Origin: Molanna angustata
Lineage: Eukaryota; Arthropoda; Insecta; Trichoptera; Molannidae
Assembly (NCBI GenBank): GCA_963576475.1
Contig: OY754970.1
Span: forward strand, 26,647,091 to 26,711,090
Length of the DNA: 64,000 nucleotides
Direction: 5' to 3'
The translations under genes were made by a program, and so were the position numbers. Positions 51,672 to 62,493 of the stretch are shown here, one piece after another. The notes under the pieces were generated by a model that was not told where the DNA came from, did not search any database, and was given only the letters and a program-made list of their open reading frames with translations. The stretch's first letter is position 1; every line of letters starts with the position of its first letter.

Positions 51672-51850
51672 TTCTATGATAAAAAGTAACCCACTTTTTG
51701 ATTCTACATGAATATTATTACGTGCGATAGTCCTATTTAGCCTTGTTAGGGCATTAGAAGCTAGTAAATGCCCTAACAAGACGAAATAGGCCTATCGCAC
51801 GTAATAAAATTTATATAGAATCAAAAATTGGTTTATTTTTAATTATAGAC
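51672..51850. mobile_element. palindromic MITE, ~84-bp arms
   Basis: The left arm (51672-51755) with TTATTACGTGCGATAG and CCTTGTTAGGGCATT is matched inverted by the right arm (51767-51850), with few mismatches and an 11-nt loop AGAAGCTAGTA. Transcribed, it would form a long hairpin. No TSD was identified. Confidence 0.85.
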
Positions 51851-52172
51851 ATCAATTTTTTATTTATTTATTGTTAATACACAGACATTTTTATATATTT
51901 AGGTTAAGTAAGTAACGCCCAACTAGGCAAAACCTGTTCTGGGGCTGTTACTTTTACACAATAAGGTATAGGTATACAAATTATTTACATATAGAGGATA
52001 CAAAATACATAAGGTGCACAAATGTTACATTCAAGTAGTTAAAAGAAAATGATTACAAAAGAGTAAGAAATAAAGTATAATGGAATTCTACAAAATAAAA
52101 ACTTCGTCGATTATAATTAATATACCTACTAGGGGCCCTGGTCAAGAAACGCGGTTCAAAATTGCAAAGCGC
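51851..52172. other. intergenic
   Basis: AT-rich. A segment with GTAACGCCCAACTAGGCAAA looks unlike its neighbours, but no family is recognised. Confidence 0.4.
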
Positions 52173-52601
52173 TGGATTTGTATTTTTACTCTCCACACTA
52201 TGGAATGTGGATAGTCATGATTTCACAATTTTAAAGCGTATTTTTTGTGCATTAATTTCTCAACGGGTATCATGTAGTGTGCTCATTGTGAGATTCATCG
52301 TGATGTGTTTATATGTATGGTGTACGGCCGTACGGATTATCCTTTTTGTGTCCTTTATACAGCCCAAAGTATACCTAAGTCCGATCGACTTCATATTTAC
52401 ATCATATGTGTAAAGTTCATACCTAGATTTAAAGCTGATTTTTTAGTTTTCCATAGACAACTTTTAATTTCTTCTCTATGAATTCATAATTTACGTTGTG
52501 CCTTCTCTGCAGCCCAAAAATGCATTCAAGAATGCATCTTGGACGCATGTTTGCATCAATCCTTGAATGCACGAATGCATTCAAGGATTGTAAAAATTAA
52601 A
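52173..52601 (-). mobile_element. family A element, copy 4 (truncated)
   Basis: It starts TTTTTACTCTCCACACTATGG and contains GATAGTCATGATTTCACAAT, the short heptamer remnant at 52315-52336 and CGATCGACTTCATATT. It stops near CTTCTCTGCAGCCCAAAAA and runs into ATGCATTCAAGG repeats, where the next element begins. Confidence 0.7.
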
Positions 52602-52926
52602 AAACAAACGAGGGGGTTGTAGCCAATACTAAACTATCCACACCATAGTAAGCGTTCATTTTTTCTACTTGAAAGGTTGACAATCTCTAAATGCATTTTT
52701 ATGACGTAGGTAGGTACATTTCTATTAGATCCTTAAACAAATATAAGATTCCCAGAGGATAAAAGTTTTCACAATAAGTATAGGTAGGTACCATACACAC
52801 AAAAACATTGTCACGAAACTCATAGTAAGTAGGTATAAGATTGTCAACCTTTTATGAAGAAAAAATGAACACTTAGGTACAATGGTGTGGAGAGTTTAGT
52901 GTTGGCTACAACCCACTCGTTTTTGT
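52602..52926. mobile_element. 325-bp family A-derived MITE with two like ends
   Basis: Left: AAACGAGGGGGTTGTAGCCA..CTATCCACACCATAGTAAG..TTCATTTTTTCT. Right: the same inverted (..GTGTGGAGAGTTTAGTGTTG, GCTACAACCCACTCGTTT). TIRs are at least 60 bp. In full-length family A only one end has this GAGTGGGTTG sequence, so this short element is a derivative with duplicated ends. Confidence 0.8.
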
Positions 52927-53131
52927 ATGGGATTTGATATTGAGCGCCGCTCTCCAACAAACATCAAACATCATCGCTACATGCAAAATAGTGGAGAAAG
53001 AATGCTATAATTTAATTTTGAATAAATGAACCCAATATTTGAGGCGTTCCCGCATCCAATTAATCATTTTATTGGTTAGAGAAATGATGTCGTAAACATC
53101 ATTTCTAGGTAGGTACTAATACAAATATACC
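52927..53131. other. short spacer
   Basis: No feature beyond TAGGTA simple sequence. Confidence 0.4.
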
Positions 53132-53313
53132 CTGGGCCGGATCTAGGTATTGTGACGCTTAGCACGTCACTTAATTGAAAAAGCGCCCCCTTGTACCTAC
53201 CTACATCTATCATCAATAGGTAGGTACCTACCTACTTTAATATCTGTTTTTGTTTTGAAAATTTGTAATTTTGCAGGTAACGAATTAAAATTTCAACGAA
53301 TTCAAATTTAGAT

Positions 53314-53465
53314 GGGTTGTGGCAGAGCGGTTAGCTCGCTGGGTTTGTAATCCAGTGGTCGCGAGTTTGAATCCTGCTACGACCGATTTCGTTCCCCTAT
53401 AGCACAAGCATTAATGCTTAATTTAGGGAATGTATGAGAATGTATATGTTGTAGGTACTTGTTAC
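53314..53465 (+). mobile_element. tRNA-Thr-derived SINE, copy 2
   Basis: Head 53314-53385: acceptor GGTTGTG-type, A box TGGCAGAGCGG, anticodon loop TTTGTAA (TGT, Thr), B box GTTTGAATCC with one change. The body matches copy 1 at 7035-7180. It abuts the (CAT)n tail of the minus-strand LINE. Confidence 0.85.
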
Positions 53466-54165
53466 ATCATCATCATCATCATAAGCTGGGTGGGCCTTGG
53501 CTAACTCCAGGAGTCTCCTCAATTCCCGTCTATCCTTTGTTTTCGTTCTCTAGTTTCTATAATATCTACTTCGGAGGAATCGGCAGCGCATCGACATTGT
53601 CTATCCATCGAGTCTTTGGTCTTCCTGGTCTCCTTCGACCTTGTGGCACAGAAAGTGTGAGGCGTTTTGTGGTGTTATTGTCGTCGTCCATTCGGATTAT
53701 GTGACTAGCCCATCTCAAGCGCCCTATCTTGATGGAACTGATCTGCACATTGGACTCTCCATATAGGTCACATATAGCTCCCTGTTGTATCGACGACGCC
53801 AACCATTATTATCTTTTATTATTGGCCCGTAGATCGTTCGAAGGATCTTTCTCTCAAAAGTCGCTATGGATCCTTCAGTTTGCTTAGTCATCATCCAGGT
53901 TTCAGAAGCATATAGGTATACCTACGTGAGGACCGGCTTGATGAGTGTTTTGTACAGGAGGATCTTTGTGTTTCTCGTAACCAGTTTTGACCTTAGCTGC
54001 TTTTGTAGGGCGTAGAAACATCTGTTAGCAGCCATAATTCTTCTTCTAACTTTTTATCGTGTCTCATTGTCGCTGGTCACAGTGGAGCCACAAGATATGT
54101 GAACTCCTTTATCATTTTAAAATTCTAGTTTCCGACTGTGAGTATCTGTGGAGCTGAGTTATGAG
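53466..54165 (-). pseudogene. non-LTR retrotransposon RT C-terminal remnant (-)
   Basis: From 54120 downwards on the minus strand: GVHISCGSTVTSDNETR, stop, [37 protein letters not shown], stop, YASETWMMTKQTEGSIATF, ERKILRTIYGPI with GWRRRYN, then (53800-53566) KIGRLRWASHIIRMDDD and GRRRPGRPKTRWIDNV. This is the full C-terminal order of the common insect endonuclease-reverse transcriptase LINEs. At least two stops and a frameshift make it dead. It ends in a (TGA/ATG)n tract (CATCATCAT on +), a short-repeat tail as seen in RTE-clade elements. Confidence 0.85.
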
Positions 54166-54225
54166 CTATAGAAGCGATCGATAAAGCCAACAACAGAATT
54201 TGAACCTACAATGGATCCGGCCCTG

Positions 54226-55082
54226 AATGTAAATATAGGTACATAGGTAGGTACATCTATATACGTTCTCTAAATGCGTAGATAGATACTAAGCAATTCA
54301 ATCTCCCGCCCTCTGACTTAGGTAGATACCTACCTATAAAGAGTGAGGTAGATATATATATATATATATATATGTATTATGTAGGTAGGTATATTCACAG
54401 CATCCCCCTTAGGTAGGTATATGAAAACGTGATGGACCAATTGATTGGTGATCGTGTAGGTACCTACCTACTTAATACCTCAGGAAATGACTTCTTTACG
54501 GACAGTCATTTAGTCTGATCACATGCACGGTCGTAAATATAGTTATTCATACCTGCATACCTACCAGCATATCCCACAATGTGGGAAAACCTGAGGTAGG
54601 TGTGCGGGTGTGCATAGTATTAAAAAGAGAAACACAATACATCCGTATTATTTTTATATTTATTTCCACACAACAGTCTCACCTAAAAAGGCAACATTCA
54701 AAATGGATGGTGAACCTCATTGCTTAAATAGGTATATACCTACCTATTTATGATTTTGTTTTGCCTGATGTAGGTACCTACTATAACCCGGCGCTTATGG
54801 GAAACCTGCGAAAACGTCGAGAAGAGTAACCACTATTCCACGGGTACCGGAGTATATAGTTTCACATCTACAATAAATTTTCATGAAACTTTAATGATGA
54901 GCTTAGTCTTGCAAGTCTCGCAACCAAAGACCGTAAGTGTCGCTGCAAGACCAGGAGCCTTATTCCCATTTACGTGTAGGTAATATTTTGCGATAAGTTA
55001 CGTAATAATCTTTTACGTATCACAGAATGTAAAGTGAAAGTTACGTATCACGAACTGTCATTCATAACTATAGGTATAATCT
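54226..55082. other. intergenic with simple repeats
   Basis: It contains (TA)n at 54353-54373, many GTAGGTACCTACC tracts, and a GTCTTGCAAGTCTCGCAACC block near 54908 related to the CTTGGT repeat at 58580-58775. No gene seen. Confidence 0.5.
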
Positions 55083-56823
55083 GTGAAACAAACGAATGTG
55101 AACCCCATCAAGTCTCAGGCAATTATTTTGGGAAGCCAAAGAATGATTTTTCAGCTCGATTTGTCTTCTTTGCCCATGCTCATGCTTAACGGTTCATCCA
55201 TCTCTTTCTTAGAAACTGTAAAAAACTTGGGAGTTCACCTTGACTCTAGTCTATTCTGGTGGAAGCAAATTATTTATTTTTATGTAGACTTTATTTTTGT
55301 AATCTCTCTCCTTATTTAAAGGCTTTTTATCACCGTTACCAGTGTTATCTTACTGCAAATACTTACTGCAAATCTTTTTTTATATAAATTAATATTTAGT
55401 AGTATGTGACAGACGCCTGTCATTGGAGCATTAGAGACCTTATGTGTTTGTATCAATGTGTTAACTTGTGTGTGTATTATTATTATAGTTGGATAACTTG
55501 TATAGCGCCGTTTTCGTGGAAAATCACCTCAAGGACGCTTTACATTAAATTAATAAAATTAAACATTAAATTGATACACAATTAAATTAAACAATAAGTT
55601 AAAATTAAACTAAACATTAAATTACATTAAATAAAATGTTAAATTGACAGACAATTAAATTAAACTAGACGTTTAAGCCTTAAAATCCTAAAAATCTTAA
55701 CAAATCTTAAAATCTTAAAATCTGTGTTTTTGGACTCAGTTCCATTCTATTTTAGGTAATTGCCATGTAACGTTTAGAAGTAAGTAATTAAAGAGTTGAT
55801 GTCGTGGAGCAGTTGGGGACAACTTTATTAAGTCGTTTCTTATTTGATTGAGTCAAGTTTGCGAGGTGTTGTTATGTGAAATGTTGAACAGATAGGTATG
55901 TCTTTAGTTGTTTTTTTTACAGAACCACCAACAGAACATTTCAATGTTCTGTTGGTGTCTTTAAGAAATAAATAAATAAATTGGCGAGGTTAGCCGTAGG
56001 ACTTTGCCACTCTCACTCTCTTAAAAGACTGCAGAGTTTTCTATCCACTGGGATAAAAACCCTGCTTATCCAAGCCTTGATTTTTCCTATTTTTGATTAT
56101 GCCGACGTCTGTTTTCTCGATATCAAATCTGAGTACCTATTTATATAAATTGGACCGTTTACAGAATGTTTGCACAAGATACATCTTGGGTTTGAAAAAG
56201 TATTACCGTGTATCGGAATTTCGAAATAAACTGGGCTGGTCTTTAATGGGCAAGATGCTCATACTCCCTGTTTTCTCTATAAGATTCTATAGTTATAGTG
56301 AGGGGCACCAAAATTATCTCAGAGACAGGTTCCATTTTTGAACGGAGCATGGTCTTCCTCTGAGATCGAGTAATAACGGTCTTCTTGTGATTCCTTCCCA
56401 CCGATCGGACTTCTACTCTAATTCTTTCACTGTCCACAGCGCCAGGCTCTGGAATCAACTTCCCGTTAATATTCGCATCTTACCCTCATTTTTTCGTTTA
56501 AACGGCGGTTGAAGCTCTGCTGATCTCTCTTCCCTCTTGTTTTTTATTCCTTTCTCCTTCTTACCCTTGCCCCATTTTCCTTCCTACCACTATCTCTGCC
56601 CCTTTCTTTTCCCTTCCCACCCCCACATGAATATAATTTTTTTTTCATATTAGTTATGTGTTGTTTTTTTTACATTTAAGTACTTACTTCAGTTTTTTCA
56701 TATAAGTATGTACCTACCTATATTTTAATTAGGTTGACTGGAAGACGTTAATTTATTAACAAGTCCGCCTTTTGGCTATTATAATGTTTTCTTTTGTACA
56801 TTCACGTTTCAATAAAGAAACAA
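55083..56823 (+). pseudogene. LINE RT C-terminal half, interrupted by a nested insertion
   Basis: Blocks in order: NVNPIKSQAIILGSQ, LNGSSISFLETVKNLGVHLD (55083-55267); then, after about 710 foreign bases, RLAVGLCHSHSLKRLQSFL, IKTLLIQALIFPIFDYADVC, KLDRLQNVCTRYILGLKKY, FRNKLGW, YLRDRFHF, then GLPLRSSNNGLLVIPSHRSD and SFTVHSARLWNQLPVNIR (to about 56510). This is the post-palm part of a CR1/Jockey-like LINE. Several frameshifts. The 3' UTR runs to AATAAAGAAACAA at about 56823. The break falls between the LGVHLDSSLFW and RLAVGL blocks, which are close together in intact relatives. Confidence 0.8.
55268..55980. mobile_element. ~710-bp insertion within the LINE
   Basis: It is defined by the break in the LINE reading frame. 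It contains a minus-strand LINE 3' hairpin (AGCGCC at 55504, GACGCT ending 55539) with a following AATTAAAC-rich stretch, a perfect 15-bp stem with a 2-nt loop at 55926-55957 (CACCAACAGAACATT / AATGTTCTGTTGGTG), and an AATAAATAAATAAA end. Exact ends and duplication were not resolved; it may be two insertions. Confidence 0.6.
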
Positions 56824-57429
56824 TCGAGTTTACAACACCTGTAGATTTTTCATCATATTAAAATTACGTTTTGCAATATGAAATACCTGCCTATTTATTT
56901 CTCTCAAGTTCCAACTAAGCTGTAGCAGTAAATACGGTATGATTTCGCCATCTAGCGTTAACGCCGTTCAACAGATGGAATAAGTTCAATGTTTGTTTCA
57001 TAGATGGCCATAGCTGTATCGTTCTAATATTATTGCTTTCGTCGTTAGTGAAGGGGGATCGACGTAGGAAAATTCTCATTCTCTCAATATTTTATGTAGT
57101 ATTTGTGCCATGAATTTGTTCATTGAACACTCAAACATAAATATGACATACACAATGAACCTACCAAATAAAAAAATGGCTTCTGTGCGGGCTTCCTGGG
57201 TTCTATTCCCAGTAGAGGAGAAATTTATTTAAATTTATTTTATTCGCAAATATTGCTTCTCTGGGCTACAAACACCAGTTAGTTGGAAGAAATTGCCATT
57301 TCGCAGTGTTTATTATTATTATTAAACTACGTGGTGAATACTTTTAAAAAAATTAAAAGATAGGTAGGTACCTACTATAAGATTAAAGAAGTGTTATTTT
57401 CTTCAAACGACAAAACTTAAAAGGCATGC
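56824..57429. other. intergenic, tRNA B-box fragment
   Basis: Near 57195-57215 GGGTTCTATTCCCAG is a B-box-like arm without a matching A box. It is followed by a tail with CAGTTAGTTGGAAGAAATTG, resembling the 3' part of the SINE at 17988-18200. No gene seen. Confidence 0.4.
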
Positions 57430-58354
57430 CTCGTATTAGTCCCCGTAGATATTGTGTAGTGTATACTGCCTTACAAATTGTATGAAACGAATTGTACGTC
57501 ATTGAATATTTTTTTTAACAAATTGTTAAAAAAGTTTGAGATGTACTACTACAATGCTGATATTTTGTATAGAAAATGATATTTTCTAGTTGGGGTGTTT
57601 CGGCTTTTTCGATATTTTTAAAAACTATGGAAATATAAGCAGTTAAACACATAAATTTACCATAAAAAAATAATTTGAATCTTCTTGTACATATAATTAG
57701 TACACTGGTGGGCTAATTGCCTAATTGCTATTTCTTCCAACCAACCAGAAAAAAAATGTTTTTCTTATTAAATACAATTTTTCAAAAAATAAAAAACTTA
57801 TTTGAGATTTTGTATTTGTCTATATTCATACCAATTTTCATGACTCTAGCTTATATGGTTTTTGAGATATATGAAAAAATAAAGTAATAATTCAAAAGTT
57901 GATAACCCCTGACTGAAACATAAATTCAAAATCTGAGTATAAAAGTTTTGTAGGCCTATATATACCTATATTATGAAATCTATATATTATGAAATTTTGG
58001 ACTCTGTAAATTGAGTGGATCAAAAGTTATCCTACCAGCGGAGTCTTATAATTTGGCTGTTTAATTAATATCTTTAATGTAAAACTGAAATGTATAGCTG
58101 TTATTCTCCCAAAAAATTGTAAATAAAATAAATAAGGATGGAGGGGGGGGGGGGACACCGACACACAGACCCACAAAAAACACAATAGAACATAATACCT
58201 ATGCTACGAAGCCTTAAAGTTGGTGTTTTTGGCATGCAAAAAGTCCATTACACATTACACCATACAAAATGTTCCTTCATACACGCGTCTTGGCTTTAAA
58301 CTGCCGATTCGTTCAAGAGAATGTATTTCTCTTCAACGAATCGACAGTTGGATT
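57430..58354 (+). mobile_element. diverged copy of the ~1.05-kb DNA element
   Basis: It shares TTCTAGTTGGGGTGTTTCGG, TTGATAACCCCTGACTGAAA, TATAAAAGTTTTGTAGGCCT and GAATCGACAGTTGGAT with the three tandem copies downstream, but is clearly older. The poly(G)/CA tract sits at the same relative place (58142-58180). Near its right end a hairpin pairs CGATTCGTTCAAGAGAA with TTCTCTTCAACGAATCG. The left end is unclear. Confidence 0.75.
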
Positions 58355-58579
58355 ATTTTTATACCGTTTTTATAAATTATTATAAATAAAAGGTAGGTAC
58401 ATAAGTATTATATTTTTTAAGTGAAACCATCAAACAACTTTAATATAGAGTCATAGATGGTGAAAGTAAGTAGGTATGCTGAGAGGTTCGGATGTCACAA
58501 AATTCGATCTTTGTATATTATTTATAACATTCATTTACCTATTGTCGTTCCAAAGCAATTTATATAAGTAAAATGACAA

Positions 58580-58775
58580 CATATTGAAAGGCTGCAAGAC
58601 CGCAAGAGTCTTGCATTTTAGTCTTGTAAACATGGTTTTAGTCTTGGTCTTGCGTCCCTGGTCTTGGTCTTGGTCTTGCAGTGAAGCATGTGGTCTTGGT
58701 CTTGGTCTTGCAAAAAATGCAAGACCAAGACCAAGATTGCAAGACTTGCAAGACTTTTGCTCATCACTATTGGAC
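58580..58775. mobile_element. CTTGGT-rich MITE
   Basis: Repeated CTTGGTCTTGGTCTTGC words on the left are answered by GCAAGACCAAGACCAAG and CAAGACTTGCAAGACTTTTG on the right, giving an imperfect palindrome about 190 bp long. TTTTGCTCATCACTA at the right end is a typical hAT-MITE terminus, and a related block is at 54908. No TSD confirmed. Confidence 0.6.
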
Positions 58776-59017
58776 GTCTAGCACTCATATTTTTTTATTT
58801 TATTTTATTTCCGTGAAATTTACAGTATAATAACATTTTTTACATATGTAGATGCATTAGTAACCAATATTATCATAACCAATATTGTTTTCTTACCTAC
58901 TTTGTAACTTAGGTACGTGTGTGATTAAATATGAGCCCATGTAAGCTGGATGTCTGCCGATGTATCCTTTTATAAAACTAGTTGCATGTAACACATGAGA
59001 TCCAACTGTCGATAGCG

Positions 59018-59025
59018 ATAGTATG
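59018..59025. repeat. hAT target-site duplication, left
   Basis: ATAGTATG is repeated at 60439-60446. Units 2 and 3 carry the single, unduplicated GATAGTATGTATAG at the same place. Confidence 0.97.
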
Positions 59026-60157
59026 CAGGGCCGGATAAACATGTTTTTGCGCCCAGAGCAATATATTTCAAACCGCCCCCCCCCCCCCCTTCCTTCTCAA
59101 ATGTTTGGAATTTCAATATTATATTATGCAGTATATTATGCAATATTATACAGTAAAAATCAATATATCAATATAAACCAAAGAACAAAAATAAATTATA
59201 ATTCTACCTATTCCTATTCTTGTACGTATCCTGAGAAGTAGGCATTTTAAACTAAAACTTTAGGTCTTACAATTTTTAAAATATTGGATCATCACATAAA
59301 CCGTTTAAAGTTAAATATAATTTAAAAGTCCTTTTACCTATCTCAAGTATTATGTAAATAAACTAAACTTAATAACTAATGTTAACACTAAAAATATCAT
59401 AAAAACTATTTTTAATTAAAAAAAACTCAATATAATTATCAAATTCCAGTAAAAATTTAAAATCACACCAAACTTAAAATAAAAAAAACAAATCGCGATT
59501 CTAATTAACACAAAACACTAAATAAGTTCTTGGTATAATAAATACCTACATAAATTAATATTAATAAAACGAGGTATGCCAATGAATTTTACACAAAACA
59601 GCACACGAAAACTCCCATTGATTTCGATACACTTTGCCGACTAGTATTCCATCTAGTTATAGGTATATATTAAAATCTATGGTCTATACTAGACTCGTAA
59701 AAAATATGGACACGTGTTAACATTTGACATCAGACAGAAGAGAGAGATAGAAACAATAATATATGAATAATTGAAAGAGTCAGGTGACGAGTCGGCGACC
59801 GAGATCGAGAAAATAAGTAAGTATGTCGCTAAAGTCGAAAGGGAAAACTTCACTGAAATTATCATAACATTTCTAAAGAACTTCGTTTCCCTTTTTTAGA
59901 AAACCTTGCTATTAGTTGCTGACAGGTTCCGCTTATTGAAACGGCTTATGTAGTTTCATTAACAAGCAATAAGAGTTCTTAGTATAATGTATAATTAAAG
60001 TTACTGTGGCGTGTAGCATCTGGAATGTTTTCAAACACGCCGCTATCATCTCATATGAAATTCATTATCAAGCGCCCGGGCGATTTCAGATAGGGGGGCG
60101 CTGGCTTCATTATGTAGATAATTTAACACTTTAGCAAGTAAATTCATTAGAATGATT

Positions 60158-60202
<45 letters not shown>

Positions 60203-60438
60203 ATCGACTATATATGTTTACGAATAACACGGTAATAGACGGACAAGATATTAACACCGCAGAATTTTATCATACACACCATCACGCCGTGTCCCTTTCG
60301 GGGAAGGCAGAGAGAACCGAGTGCCATACCTGGGGAATTTTTGATTTATATAATTAACATTTTAGGATTTTAAGCGCCCTTTTTAGACAAGCGCCCTGAT
60401 TTCTTGTTCCGGGTTGTTCTATGATTTATCCGGCCCTG
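59026..60438. mobile_element. non-autonomous hAT element, 1413 bp
   Basis: The ends are CAGGGCCGGATAAAC and (inverted) CAGGGCCGGATAAAT, a TIR of about 14 bp beginning CAGGG as usual for hAT, with a perfect 8-bp duplication. The interior is AT-rich with a C tract (59074-59089) and a GT microsatellite. No transposase frame remains. Repeated GCGCCC words near both ends may be transposase-binding subterminal motifs. It interrupts the first of three tandem DNA-element units, so it arrived after or during their amplification. Confidence 0.95.
60162..60200. repeat. (GT)n microsatellite
   Basis: About 16 GT units with one A interruption at the right, inside the hAT element. Confidence 0.95.
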
Positions 60439-60446
60439 ATAGTATG
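60439..60446. repeat. hAT target-site duplication, right
   Basis: ATAGTATG matches 59018-59025 exactly. Confidence 0.97.
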
Positions 60447-61434
60447 TATAGTTGAAGAATATGTACCAAACTATAAACCCATAGATACAAATTATTGAAT
60501 ATTTTCAGATATTTTGTTTTCTATACAACATATGTAGGTATGTATGTCAAGATAGGATAGTATGGAGGAAGATCCTTTTTCCTACCCAGAATATGCAAAT
60601 TGCATGATGGTATGTATGTATGTTTGGAGATGAAGTAACAAACTATTAAGTCTTCTTACATATTGTGTATAGGCGACTGCCATACAAAATGTATGAAGCG
60701 ATGTCGTCACTAAATTCAATTTTTAAAAAAATTGTTAAAAAAAAATTGAGATCTTCTACTACAATGTTAATATTTTTTATAGAAAATTAAATTATCTAGT
60801 TGGGGTGTTTCGGCTTTTTTCGATAATTGTAAAAGTTTTGGAAATATAGGCAGTTAAACTCATAAATTTATCATAAAAAAAATATTTTTCTTAATAAAAA
60901 ATGTTTGAGAAACCCTGGAATTTTTTTGAAAAAACTAATTTGAGATTTTGTATTTGTCTATGTTTGTACCAATTTTCAGCGTTCTACCGTTTATGGTTTC
61001 TGAGATATATGGAAAAATAAAATAAAAATTCAAAAGTTGATAACCCCTGACTGAAACAAAAATTCAAAATTCCGAGTATAAAAGTTTTGTAGGCCTGTAA
61101 CTGTTTATATATTCTGAAATTTTAGGCTCTGTAAATTGAGCGGATCAAAAGTTATAAGGGGGGGACGGACACACAGACACACACACACACACAGACACAC
61201 ACACACACAGACACACACACAGACACACGAAATGTTCTACTCCGAATTCTGAGTAAATCCGTGTATGGAACATATATGCTGCGAAGCCTCTAAGTTGGTG
61301 TTTTTTGACTTCAAAGTTGGAAAAGCCGTGAAAAAAGTAGACCTCTCCATACAATTCTCGCGTATTCTGGCTTGATACATTGTCGATATGTTAAGAGAAC
61401 AAAGTTCTCCTGAACAAATCGACAGTTGGAAAAT

Positions 61435-62493
61435 AAACTAGTTGCATGTAACACATGAGATCCAACTGTCGATAGCGATAGTATGTATAGTTGAAGAATA
61501 TGTACCAAACTATAAACCCATAAATACAAATTATTGAATATTTTCAGATATTTTGTTTTCTATGCAACATATGTAGGTATGTATGTCAAGATAGGATAGT
61601 ATGGAGGAAGATCCTTTTTTCCTACCCAGAATATGAAAATAGCATGATGGTATGTATGTTTGTTTGGAGATGAAGTATCAAACTATTAAGTCTTCTTACA
61701 TATTGTGTATAGGCGACTGCCATACAAAATGTATGAAGCGATGTCGTCACTAAATTCAATTTTTAAAAAAATTGTTAAAAAAAAATTGAGATCTTCTACT
61801 ACAATGTTAATATTTTTTATAGAAAATTAAATTATCTAGTTGGGGTGTTTCGGCTTTTTTCGATAATTGTAAAAGTTTTGGAAATATAGGCAGTTAAACT
61901 CATAAATTTATCATAAAAAAAATATTTTTCTTAATAAAAAATGTTTGAGAAACCCTGGAATTTTTTTGAAAAAACTAATTTGAGATTTTGTATTTGTCTA
62001 TGTTTGTACCAATTTTCAGCGTTCTAGCGTTTATGGTTTCTGAGATATATGGAAAAATATAATAAAAATTCAAAAGTTGATAACCCCTGACTGAAACAAA
62101 AATTCAAAATTCAGAGTATAAAAGTTTTGTAGGCCTGTAACTGTTTATATATTCTGAAATTTTAGGCTCTGTAAATTGAGCGGATCAAAAGTTATAAGGG
62201 GGGGACGGACACACAGACACACACACACACAGACACACAGACACACAGACACACACACAGACACACAGACACACACACACACAGACACACGAAATGTTCT
62301 ACTCCGAATTCTGAGTAAATCCGTGTATGGAACATATATGCTGCGAAGCCTCTAAGTTGGTGTTTTTTGACTTCAAAGTTGGAAAAGCCATGAAAAAAGT
62401 AGACCTCTCCATACAATTCTCGCGTATTCTGGCTTGATACATTGTCGATATGTTAAGAGAACAAAGTTCTCCTGAACAAATCGACAGTTGGAT
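61435..62493 (+). mobile_element. tandem ~1.05-kb element, unit 2
   Basis: Nearly identical to unit 1 without the hAT insertion; TIR start TCCAACTGTCGAT at 61461. The ACACAGACAC tract (about 62213-62290) differs in length and pattern from the others. It supplies the empty site for the hAT element. Confidence 0.9.

Larger units (their letters stand above)
53132..54225. mobile_element. possible hAT-like element carrying SINE and LINE
   Basis: CTGGGCCGGATC at the left and GATCCGGCCCTG at the right are inverted. Both resemble the TIR of the certain hAT element at 59026-60438 (CAGGGCCGGATAAA), and both elements have GCGCCC close to the left end. Flanking AAATATA is present on both sides but offset by several bases, so the target duplication is not proven. 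Its interior is filled by the SINE and LINE remnants listed below. Confidence 0.45.
58975..61434 (+). mobile_element. tandem ~1.05-kb element, unit 1 (interrupted by hAT)
   Basis: The unit runs from AAACTAGTTGCATGTAACAC through the inverted-repeat start TCCAACTGTCGAT to the matching end ATCGACAGTTGGA. Without the hAT insertion (59026-60438 plus one TSD copy) it is about 1.04 kb. The interior is AT-rich without coding capacity, with a poly(G)-ACGG start to an ACACAGACAC tract at about 61157-61228. A hairpin-like GTTAAGAGAAC..GTTCTCCTGAAC precedes the end. Confidence 0.85.
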
